Assembly: GCA_017647065.1 (NCBI GenBank)
Contig: JAGCLI010000320.1
Location: forward strand, 1-10,138
Length of the DNA stretch: 10,138 nt
Direction of reading: 5' to 3'
Origin: Bacteroidales bacterium
Lineage (GTDB): Bacteria; Bacteroidota; Bacteroidia; Bacteroidales; P3
Part shown: in pieces, positions 1 through 10,138 of the stretch
Layout of the letters: each line of letters opens with the position of its first letter
Numbering within the stretch: position 1 is the first letter of the stretch
Position numbers and translations under genes: made by a program
The notes under the pieces: model-generated
Databases searched by the model: none
What the model was told of the DNA's origin: nothing
Seen by the model: the letters and a program-made list of their open reading frames with translations, nothing else

Positions 1-38
1 AAAAAGCAAAGAAAAAGTAAAATTTTTCTTTGCTTTTT
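1..38 (-). terminator. Intrinsic terminator downstream of the YfhO-family gene
   Basis: Bases 1-16 and 23-38 form a perfect 16-bp inverted repeat (arm AAAAAGCAAAGAAAAA) around a 6-base loop. Read on the minus strand, the hairpin ends in a run of U and sits 38 bases past the YfhO stop codon. Because the arms are A-rich and T-rich, it could also act for a plus-strand gene entering from the left, so it may be bidirectional. The window edge cuts off any further tail. Confidence 0.8.
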
Positions 39-76
39 GGGTTTTTTTCTTTGCTGTTTTTGAATATGTCTTTGTT

Positions 77-4716
<4,640 letters not shown>

Positions 4717-4725
4717 TAAAAAATC

Positions 4726-4773
4726 AAAAAAAATAAATGCTCCTTGAAAAATCTTGGAGCATTTATTTTTTTT
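4726..4773 (+). terminator. Intrinsic terminator of gyrB
   Basis: Ten bases after the gyrB stop, bases 4726-4743 and 4756-4773 form a perfect 18-bp stem (GC-containing part AAATGCTCC / GGAGCATTT) around a 12-base loop. The 3' arm ends in a run of eight T. This is a strong Rho-independent terminator and isolates gyrB from the nuclease gene downstream. The A-rich 5' arm would give the reverse strand a U-run too. Confidence 0.92.
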
Positions 4774-4837
4774 CTTTGTTTTAATAAAATAATACTTGAT
4801 TTTATTTTTCTAAAACTAAGTTTTATTTTTCTCTTTC

Positions 4838-4868
4838 TTTGTTTTATTGCAACAATTCTTTATTTTTG
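4838..4868 (+). promoter_or_regulatory. Full Bacteroidota promoter of the DUF1016 nuclease gene
   Basis: TTTG at 4838-4841 (-33), exactly 19 bases, then TATTTTTG at 4861-4868 (-7) reproduces the TTTG-N19-TAnnTTTG consensus. It is the best promoter match in the window. The -7 box ends only four bases before the ATG at 4873, so the expected transcription start falls on or next to the start codon. Confidence 0.75.
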
Positions 4869-4872
4869 CAAT

Positions 4873-5937
4873 ATGGGACAAGATATTGAAATTTTCAAAC
4901 TTAATAATACTAATGATATTTTCAAAGATGTAGAAAATATTGTTGAACAAGCACGTGGTTATGCTTACAATGCTGTAAATATTGCTATGGTGCAACGAAA
5001 TTGGTTATTGGGAAAACGTATTGCAGAAGAAGAATTGCAAGGAGAAGATAGGGCTATATACGGCAAAGAGATTGTAAAACAACTTTCTCTACACTTAACA
5101 AATGTTTATGGCAAAGGATTTACGCAAAGTAATCTTTATCAGTTTGTTCAGTTCTATAAATTTTTTCCAGAGATTTTCCACACAGTGTGTGTAAAATCTC
5201 AAATACTTTCATGGTCTCATTATAGAACCTTACTCAGAGTAACGGATAAAGATGCACGAGATTGGTATTTACAAGAGGCAATCAACGAAATGTGGTCTGT
5301 AAGAACGCTTGATAGAAATATTGCTTCTCAATATTATTATCGTTTGCTACAATCACAAAACAAAAAGATAGTAAAGGAGGAAATGATTCAAATAACTACT
5401 CCTTTTCAACAAGACAAATTAGAATTTATTAAAAATCCTATTGTTGCAGAATTTTTAGGTTTAGCACCAAATGCTGACTTTTCTGAAACGAAACTTGAAT
5501 CCTCTATTATTACTCATATACAAAAATTTGTAATGGAGTTAGGTAAAGGTTATGCTTTTGTTGCTCGACAACAACATATCAAGACTGATATGGGAGATTA
5601 CTTTATTGACTTGGTTTTTTACAACTATATACTTAAATGTTTCTTGTTGATAGATCTTAAAACATCAAGAATTACTCATCAAGATGTTGGACAAATGGAT
5701 ATGTATGTAAGAATGTATGATGATTTAAAGCGTACACAAGGAGATAATCCTACAATAGGACTTATTCTTTGTTCGGAAACAAGTGAAGATATGGCACGTT
5801 ATTCCGTTCTACACGACAATGAGCGGTTGTTTCAAGCAAGATATTTAACCTATTTACCAACTATAGAACAACTAAAAGAAGAAATAGAATTGCAAAAAGA
5901 GATTTTCAGACAACAACACGAAGACAATAAATTCTAA
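4873..5937 (+). CDS. DUF1016/YhcG-family PD-(D/E)XK nuclease-like protein
   Basis: This 354-residue protein has both halves of the DUF1016 (YhcG) family. The N-terminal helical domain (about 15-165) contains YGKEIVKQLS, the GKGFTQSNL segment and LSWSHYRTLL (112-121). The C-terminal nuclease-like domain (about 180-335) runs from KNPIVAEFLGL through LESSIITHIQKF (208-219). It then shows the PD-(D/E)XK core: D246 in YFIDLVFYN and D261-x-K263 in LIDLK, followed by GQMDMY (273-278) and NPTIGLILCSE. All expected catalytic positions are present, so it is probably active. In vivo function is not settled for the family. Members often sit near restriction-modification or toxin-like genes, but none are seen here. 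A TTG start at 4744 would add a false hydrophobic leader made from the gyrB terminator and the promoter, so ATG 4873 is chosen; family homology begins by about residue 14. It is convergent with the PAP2 gene, 30 bases away. Confidence 0.9.
   Translation: MGQDIEIFKLNNTNDIFKDVENIVEQARGYAYNAVNIAMVQRNWLLGKRIAEEELQGEDRAIYGKEIVKQLSLHLTNVYGKGFTQSNLYQFVQFYKFFPEIFHTVCVKSQILSWSHYRTLLRVTDKDARDWYLQEAINEMWSVRTLDRNIASQYYYRLLQSQNKKIVKEEMIQITTPFQQDKLEFIKNPIVAEFLGLAPNADFSETKLESSIITHIQKFVMELGKGYAFVARQQHIKTDMGDYFIDLVFYNYILKCFLLIDLKTSRITHQDVGQMDMYVRMYDDLKRTQGDNPTIGLILCSETSEDMARYSVLHDNERLFQARYLTYLPTIEQLKEEIELQKEIFRQQHEDNKF
5170..5200. repeat. 31-base near-perfect palindrome inside the nuclease gene
   Basis: GAGATTTT (5170-5177) pairs with AAAATCTC (5193-5200), and CACAC (5179-5183) pairs with GTGTG (5187-5191). 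There is one mismatch (C5178/T5192) and a three-base centre (AGT). It encodes residues 100-109 of the DUF1016 protein, between the FPEI and LSWSHY segments. In mRNA it would fold as a 14-position stem with 13 pairs. Confidence 0.8.
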
Positions 5938-5955
5938 TCCAAAGAAAAACGCTCG

Positions 5956-5984
5956 TAAGTCTTGGTTTTAAAAACTTAGGCTTA
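5956..5984 (+). terminator. Possible 3' hairpin of the nuclease transcript
   Basis: Bases 5956-5968 and 5972-5984 can pair with one mismatch and two G-U pairs in plus-strand RNA. It starts 19 bases after the nuclease stop and overlaps the end of the convergent PAP2 gene. No T-run follows on the plus strand, so it may protect the 3' end rather than terminate. In minus-strand RNA the two wobble pairs become mismatches; that strand does have GTTTTTCTTT downstream, so a weak terminator for the rho-glyS-PAP2 cluster is also possible. Confidence 0.35.
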
Positions 5985-6690
5985 AAGAAAGACCTATTTT
6001 GTCTTGATAAACAAAAGGGGAGAGGCCTCCGTTGAAGGATAGGTCTTTGTTGTTGCGGGTGTTTAGGCATTGTTTTATTTTGTCAAATGCCCAAAATGAA
6101 AGTCTTGATGCAAGGATTCCAACGCCAGCTCCACATACTACGTCCGAAAACCAATGACGATTGTTGTACATACGAAGAAAGCCTACTGTTGTTGCACAAG
6201 TGTAGGCGGCAATTCCATAGATTGGCGAGGCGTCTTTGTATGTCATATAAACCAAATCGGCTCCTACGAAAGAAAATGCTGTATGTCCCGAAGGAAATGA
6301 ATTATTTGCCGAGCCATCTGGTCGTTCTATTCCCGTAAGTTGTTTGGTTGTTAAAACCGTTGCACCGACTAATGTGTATGCCATTGCACCTATGCAAAGC
6401 CTATCAACGAATTTGTAATTAGTTTCTACGCCTAAGGTTCCTAATCCCGCAAAGGCAAGGGTTGGAAAGTATTGAATGTAGTCATCAATCTTGCATTTGT
6501 TTTGATTAAACGATGAAAAACCCTCTCTTATGCTAAGGTCAAAATCATCTAAGGCGGGAACGAATTGAGCAAGTACACCGTATGAAATTAGCGTTGTTGG
6601 AATTATGTATTGGGTTTGTGCTTTTGTTTTTTTACAAGGAGCAAAAACTAAAACAATCGCTAATAAGAATAAGATGTACTTGCTTTTCAT
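5968..6690 (-). CDS. PAP2-family phosphatase, probably periplasmic
   Basis: This 240-residue protein belongs to the PAP2 (type 2 phosphatidic acid phosphatase) superfamily, which removes phosphate from lipid or small phosphoester substrates. All three signature motifs are present. K116-x6-R123-P124 (KQLTGIERP) and PSGH (133-136) match fully. The third, R173-x5-H179-x3-D183, matches except that the Ser usually before the Arg is Leu. A signal peptide is likely: basic start, hydrophobic stretch 5-17, possible cleavage after TKA. Several hydrophobic helices surround the active site. The last 25 residues look like two short beta strands ending in LSLSLSF, which is odd for this fold. Lipid targets such as undecaprenyl pyrophosphate, lipid A or phosphatidylglycerol phosphate are all possible, and the sequence does not decide among them. 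The start codon lies 2 bases after the glyS stop, so it is almost certainly cotranscribed with glyS. Confidence 0.9.
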   Translation of the reverse strand: MKSKYILFLLAIVLVFAPCKKTKAQTQYIIPTTLISYGVLAQFVPALDDFDLSIREGFSSFNQNKCKIDDYIQYFPTLAFAGLGTLGVETNYKFVDRLCIGAMAYTLVGATVLTTKQLTGIERPDGSANNSFPSGHTAFSFVGADLVYMTYKDASPIYGIAAYTCATTVGFLRMYNNRHWFSDVVCGAGVGILASRLSFWAFDKIKQCLNTRNNKDLSFNGGLSPFVYQDKIGLSLSLSF

Positions 6691-6692
6691 AT

Positions 6693-8222
6693 CTATAAAT
6701 TTAAAGGTTTAATGTTATTATGTATATAAGTGAAAAGATTATCTATTGATATGCGTTCTTGTTGCATTGTATCTCTTTCACGAATTGTAACGGTGTTGTC
6801 TTCCATTGTTTGACTATCAACGGTAATACAATAAGGTGTTCCTATTGCGTCTTGACGGCGATAGCGTTTTCCTATTGCATCTTTTTCGTCATATTGTACT
6901 TGGAAGTCTTGTTTTAAGATATCCATTATCTCTCTTGCTTTTTCCGGCATTCCATCTTTCTTTACAAGTGGAAGAACAGCTGCTTTCACAGGTGCAAGCA
7001 CTCTTGGAAGGGCTAAAACTACTCTTTCCGAACCGTCTTCAAGCTTTTCTTCTTTGTAAGCGTGAGAGAAAACTGCAAGAAACGTTCTATCCAAACCGAT
7101 AGATGTTTCAATAACGTAAGGAACGTAACTTTCGCCAAGTTCGGAGTCGAAGTATTGAAGTTTTTTGCCCGAAAATTCTTGATGACGTTTTAAGTCGAAG
7201 TCTGTTCTTGAATGAATACCTTCCAATTCCTTGAATCCAAAAGGAAATTCAAACTCAATATCTGTTGCAGCGTTTGCATAGTGAGCAAGTTTTTCGTGAT
7301 CGTGATAGCGATATTTCTCACTTGGTATTCCTAATGCAAGATGCCATTTCATACGTGTTTCTTTCCAATATTCAAACCATTTGATTTCTTCTCCTGGACG
7401 AACAAAAAACTGCATCTCCATTTGCTCAAATTCTCTCATTCTAAAGATAAATTGTCTTGCAACAATCTCATTACGGAATGCTTTTCCGATTTGTGCAATA
7501 CCAAATGGCACTTTCATTCTACCTGTCTTTTGAACATTTAGGTAGTTTACGAAAATACCTTGTGCAGTTTCTGGTCTAAGATAGATTGTGTCTGCTTGCT
7601 CACTTACAGAACCTACTTTTGTTGCAAACATTAGGTTGAATTGTCTTACGTCTGTCCAATTTCTTGAACCAGATATAGGACATACAATTCCTAATTCTTC
7701 AATCAAGGCTTTTATTCCCGCAAGGTCGTTTGCCTCCATAAGAGATGCAAATCTTGTTTGTATGTCTTTCATCTTTGAGGCATACTCTAAAACTCTTGCG
7801 TTAGTAGTTACGAATTGTTCTCTATCGAATGCTTCTCCGAATTTTTTGGCTGCTTTATCGCATTCTTTATTTATCTTGTCTTCAATCTTTGCAATGTGTT
7901 CTTCAATCAACACATCGGCACGATAACGCTTTTTTGAGTCTTTGTTATCTATTAAAGGATCGTTGAAAGCGTCCACATGACCCGATGCTTTCCAAATAGT
8001 AGGGTGCATAAAGATTGCCGAATCTATCCCAACTATGTTTTCGTGCATTTGTGTCATTGATTTCCACCAATATTGCTTGATGTTGTTTTTCAATTCCACA
8101 CCATTTTGTCCGTAATCATATACGGCACTCATTCCATCGTATATTTCACTTGAAGGAAATATAAATCCATATTCCTTTGCGTGAGATGTTATCTTTTTAA
8201 ATAAGTCTTCGTTGTTTGCCAT
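6693..8222 (-). CDS. glyS: Glycyl-tRNA synthetase, single-chain dimeric type
   Basis: This class II aminoacyl-tRNA synthetase (EC 6.1.1.14) charges tRNA-Gly with glycine in the cytoplasm. It is the eukaryotic/archaeal-like alpha2 form, not the alpha2beta2 GlyQ-GlyS form, and some annotations would call it glyQS. At 509 residues it has a complete set of motifs: YLRPETAQGIF (214-224) for motif 1, FRNEI (249-253) with FRMREFEQMEMQFF (260-273) for motif 2 and the glycine pocket, and GLDR (376-379) for motif 3. The anticodon-binding domain (about 400-505) includes LPRVLAPVKAAVLP and the RRQDAIGTPYCITVD segment. The Cys-x2-Cys seen at 181-184 in some homologues is CPIS here, as I recall from other Bacteroidota, so I do not read it as a defect. 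The ATG at 8222 starts the expected N-terminus. It lies 18 bases after rho and 2 bases before the PAP2 gene. Confidence 0.97.
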   Translation of the reverse strand: MANNEDLFKKITSHAKEYGFIFPSSEIYDGMSAVYDYGQNGVELKNNIKQYWWKSMTQMHENIVGIDSAIFMHPTIWKASGHVDAFNDPLIDNKDSKKRYRADVLIEEHIAKIEDKINKECDKAAKKFGEAFDREQFVTTNARVLEYASKMKDIQTRFASLMEANDLAGIKALIEELGIVCPISGSRNWTDVRQFNLMFATKVGSVSEQADTIYLRPETAQGIFVNYLNVQKTGRMKVPFGIAQIGKAFRNEIVARQFIFRMREFEQMEMQFFVRPGEEIKWFEYWKETRMKWHLALGIPSEKYRYHDHEKLAHYANAATDIEFEFPFGFKELEGIHSRTDFDLKRHQEFSGKKLQYFDSELGESYVPYVIETSIGLDRTFLAVFSHAYKEEKLEDGSERVVLALPRVLAPVKAAVLPLVKKDGMPEKAREIMDILKQDFQVQYDEKDAIGKRYRRQDAIGTPYCITVDSQTMEDNTVTIRERDTMQQERISIDNLFTYIHNNIKPLNL

Positions 8223-8240
8223 TATATTATTTGTTTTTTA

Positions 8241-9956
8241 TTATCCATTCATTCCTAAAAGAAACTCTTCGTTTGAGTCGGTGTTTTTCATTCTTGTTTT
8301 TATCAATTCCATTGCTTCTTGTGGTGTCATATCGGCAATGTGATTGCGAAGTATTAGCATTCTATCCCAAATTGATTGAGAGTGAAGTAGGTCATCGCGT
8401 CTTGTTGAAGAAACTACAAGGTCTATTGCAGGGTAGATACGTTTGTTTGCAAGTTTTCTATCAAGTTGCAATTCCATATTACCCGTTCCTTTAAATTCTT
8501 CAAAGATTACTTCGTCCATCTTTGAACCCGTTTCGGTTAAGGCGGTTGCTATGATTGTTAATGAGCCACCATTTTCAATATTTCTTGCCGCTCCAAAAAA
8601 TCTCTTAGGTTTTTGCAATGCGTTTGCTTCAACTCCTCCCGAAAGCACCTTACCTGAGGCTGGTGCAACTGTGTTATATGCTCTTGCAAGTCTTGTTATA
8701 GAGTCAAGAACTATTACAACATCGTGTCCACACTCGGTCATACGTTTTGCTTTCTCTAATACAATGTTTGCAATCTTTACGTGTCTTTCCGCAGGTTCAT
8801 CAAAGGTTGAGGCAATAACCTCTGCATTTACCGTTCTTTGCATATCGGTTACCTCTTCCGGTCTTTCGTCTATCAAAAGCACTATAAGATAAACCTCAGG
8901 GTGATTTGCTGCTATTGCGTTTGCTACTTCTTTTAATAGAGTCGTTTTACCCGTTTTTGGAGGTGCTACAATCAAGGCTCTTTGTCCTTTTCCTATTGGT
9001 GTAAAAAGGTCAATTATTCTTGTAGAAAGTGATTCGGCTGCGTGATGACAAAGTTCAAATTTTTCTTCCGGAAACAATGGTGTAAGATAATCAAAAGGTA
9101 TTCTATCTCTTACAAGTTCGGCCGGTTTGCCATTCACTTTTATTGCTTTTACAAGTGGGAAATATTTTTCTCCATCTTTTGGTGGACGTATTGTTCCTTC
9201 AATTGTATCGCCGGTTTTTAAACCAAAGTATTTTATTTGTGATTGTGAAACATATACATCATCGGGAGAGTTTAGGTAATTGTAGTCCGAAGAACGTAGA
9301 AAGCCGTATCCGTCCGGCATTACCTCTAAAACTCCTTCGGCATCTACTAAGCCCTCGGTTTCAAAGTTGAATACTACCTTTTTTTCTTCAATTACTTCGC
9401 TTTCTTGTTTTAATATTTTTTCTTCGTTATTTGCCTCAATCACCGTTTCTTTGATAGTGATTTCTTCTTCTTTTATTTGCTCAATTTCTTTCTTGATTTC
9501 AGTATTTTCTTTCTTGGTTTGAGTAAATTCTTTCTTGGTTTTATTTTCCTCTTTCTTTGTTTCGGTTTTAGTGAGTTTTAAAGTAGGAGTGAAATCGGGA
9601 AGAATAACCTCTTCAACTTGTGGAATCTCCGGAATTTCGGCAAGTTTTAGGTCGTTTATTACTATTTCATCATTTTTTTTAGGCTTTTTGACTTTTGGAG
9701 TTTCGGTTTCGGTGTTGTCTTTCTTTACATTGCTTTCGGCAATTGGTTTTGGTTTAATGCGAGTTCTTGTTCTTCGTTTGCCTTCCTCTTGATTGCTTTG
9801 TGCAATTGGTGTGGATTGCGTTTGAGCTTGGAAATCCAAAATTTTATAGATTAAATCCTGAGAGTTTAAACGACTAATTTTCGTCAAACCTAAATCTTTG
9901 GCTATTTTTTTTAGTTCTTCCAAAGATTGTTCTAAGAGTTGAGTTTTACTATACAT
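8241..9956 (-). CDS. rho: Transcription termination factor Rho
   Basis: Rho is a hexameric RNA-dependent ATPase that moves along RNA and stops transcription. This 571-residue protein has a Rho N-terminal helical domain (about 1-45), then a charged low-complexity insert of about 160 residues (46-205). Next comes the RNA-binding cold-shock-like domain (about 206-275), with [10 protein letters not shown] (213-222) and DDVYVS. The ATPase ring follows: Walker A PPKTGKTT (332-339), [12 protein letters not shown] with catalytic Glu364, Walker [11 protein letters not shown] with Asp418, Q-loop SGKVLSGG (434-441), and the R-loop region through [21 protein letters not shown]. coli Rho is about 419 residues and lacks the insert. 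Comparable inserts occur in Bacteroidota, and in Bacteroides thetaiotaomicron that region drives phase separation. ATG 9956 is chosen because [10 protein letters not shown] matches the family start. A GTG at 9980 is in frame but adds only 8 residues. It is the first gene of the likely rho-glyS-PAP2 operon. Confidence 0.97.
   Translation of the reverse strand: MYSKTQLLEQSLEELKKIAKDLGLTKISRLNSQDLIYKILDFQAQTQSTPIAQSNQEEGKRRTRTRIKPKPIAESNVKKDNTETETPKVKKPKKNDEIVINDLKLAEIPEIPQVEEVILPDFTPTLKLTKTETKKEENKTKKEFTQTKKENTEIKKEIEQIKEEEITIKETVIEANNEEKILKQESEVIEEKKVVFNFETEGLVDAEGVLEVMPDGYGFLRSSDYNYLNSPDDVYVSQSQIKYFGLKTGDTIEGTIRPPKDGEKYFPLVKAIKVNGKPAELVRDRIPFDYLTPLFPEEKFELCHHAAESLSTRIIDLFTPIGKGQRALIVAPPKTGKTTLLKEVANAIAANHPEVYLIVLLIDERPEEVTDMQRTVNAEVIASTFDEPAERHVKIANIVLEKAKRMTECGHDVVIVLDSITRLARAYNTVAPASGKVLSGGVEANALQKPKRFFGAARNIENGGSLTIIATALTETGSKMDEVIFEEFKGTGNMELQLDRKLANKRIYPAIDLVVSSTRRDDLLHSQSIWDRMLILRNHIADMTPQEAMELIKTRMKNTDSNEEFLLGMNG
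9474..9557 (-). repeat. 21-bp in-frame tandem repeat in the Rho insert
   Basis: Four head-to-tail 21-base units encode [21 protein letters not shown] and KKEIEQI (Rho residues 134-161). Each unit carries a TTTCTT-type block for the KKE codons at its right end on the plus strand. Two more diverged heptads, KEEEITI and KETVIEA, continue to residue 175 (down to 9432). The exact 7-residue period suggests growth by duplication of a 21-bp unit. Confidence 0.8.
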
Positions 9957-9974
9957 ATTGTAATTGACATAAAC

Positions 9975-9995
9975 AAGCACATTGAACAGGTGCTT
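9975..9995 (-). promoter_or_regulatory. Stem-loop just upstream of the rho start
   Basis: AAGCAC (9975-9980) and GTGCTT (9990-9995) form a 6-bp stem with a 9-base loop, ending 18 bases before the rho ATG at 9956. It lies inside the predicted rho leader and could affect ribosome access. The stem is short, so chance is a fair alternative. Confidence 0.35.
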
Positions 9996-10031
9996 TGCTG
10001 TGTTACTTTAATTATATTAAATGTTGAACTT

Positions 10032-10056
10032 AAAAAATGGTTGAATAACCTTTTTT
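10032..10056 (-). promoter_or_regulatory. Terminator-like hairpin in the rho leader
   Basis: On the minus strand, A6-GGTT, a 4-base loop ATTC, then AACC, a bulged A and T6 give a hairpin ending in a U-run. It begins about 15 bases after the predicted rho transcription start, well before the rho ATG, where an attenuator would be placed. The GC part is only two G-C pairs plus A-U pairs, so it is weak. An alternative is a simple AT-rich palindrome. Confidence 0.4.
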
Positions 10057-10075
10057 ATGTACGTGTTTGTTGGTG

Positions 10076-10083
10076 CAAAAGTA
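10076..10083 (-). promoter_or_regulatory. Bacteroidota-type -7 box of the rho operon
   Basis: On the minus strand this reads TACTTTTG followed by CACC, a good TAnnTTTG match. The predicted start is near 10071, giving a leader of about 115 bases to the rho ATG. No clear TTTG -33 box is seen 19-21 bases upstream. No other -7 match was found between here and rho, and none in the 18-base rho-glyS gap, which supports one operon promoter for the three genes. Confidence 0.6.
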
Positions 10084-10138
10084 AAAATATTTTTTTAACA
10101 CGAATTAAAAATTAAAGAAAAAAGCGTTTTTTTTAATA

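Noticed and set aside
4771..4846. Direct repeats TTTCTTTGTTTTA (4771-4783 and 4834-4846) and TTTTATTTTTCT (4800-4811 and 4821-4832) upstream of the nuclease
   Set aside because: They are low-complexity T-rich sequence covering the terminator tail and promoter; similar strings recur elsewhere in the window (for example near 69-81).
4744..4872. N-terminal extension of the nuclease with strongly hydrophobic residues, resembling membrane helices
   Set aside because: It begins with TTG inside the gyrB terminator and runs through the promoter. The hydrophobic residues come from T-rich non-coding DNA, and family homology begins only after the ATG at 4873.
7674..7685. Loss of the second Cys in the CPxC motif of glycyl-tRNA synthetase (CPIS at 181-184)
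   Set aside because: The form CPxSG followed by WTDVRQFNLMF is, as I recall, normal in Bacteroidota enzymes, and all three class II motifs are intact, so it is not a sign of decay.
9932..9982. A 16-codon minus-strand upstream ORF (ATG at 9982) overlapping the rho start out of frame
   Set aside because: It is short, has no recognisable start signal or leader-peptide features, and such ORFs are common by chance in AT-rich DNA.
10117..10138. A-run, GCG, T-run at the right edge, resembling a terminator of a gene beyond the window
   Set aside because: The loop would be only three bases with an A-T-only stem, and the sequence is cut by the window edge, so it cannot be judged.

Overview
This 10.1 kb window looks like a chromosomal stretch of a low-GC member of the Bacteroidota, probably Bacteroidales-like. 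The evidence is the Bacteroidota-type promoter boxes (TAnnTTTG at -7, once with a TTTG box 19 bases upstream), AT-rich start regions without Shine-Dalgarno sites, a Rho factor with the long charged N-terminal insert typical of the phylum, a single-chain eukaryotic-type glycyl-tRNA synthetase, and a YfhO-type membrane protein of the Bacteroidota form. No tRNA, rRNA, CRISPR array, transposase or phage gene was seen. No stretch without a gene exceeds about 180 bases.

Layout. At the left edge a strong 16-bp hairpin (1-38) closes a large YfhO-family membrane protein gene on the minus strand (77-2647). It is divergent from gyrB (2764-4716, plus). The two genes share a 116-base intergenic region whose two -7 boxes lie only 42 bases apart. 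gyrB ends in a textbook intrinsic terminator with an 18-bp perfect stem. A lone plus-strand gene for a DUF1016/YhcG-type PD-(D/E)XK nuclease follows (4873-5937), with its own consensus promoter placed so close to the ATG that the mRNA should be leaderless or nearly so. Convergent to it is a minus-strand cluster that reads, in transcription order, rho (9956-8241), glyS (8222-6693) and a PAP2-family phosphatase (6690-5968). The gaps are 18 and 2 bases, so this is probably one operon, driven by a promoter near 10080 with a leader of about 115 bases.

How the genes fit together. Most of the window is housekeeping: DNA supercoiling (GyrB), transcription termination (Rho), translation (GlyRS) and envelope functions (YfhO-like protein, periplasmic PAP2 phosphatase). 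The only accessory-looking gene is the DUF1016 nuclease. It is an orphan here, with no restriction-modification partner.

Points worth a second look are the leaderless nuclease promoter, a 31-base near-perfect palindrome inside the nuclease gene, a 21-bp (heptad) tandem repeat in the disordered region of Rho, the structured rho leader, and the symmetric back-to-back promoters of yfhO and gyrB. I found no convincing multi-gene novel system.
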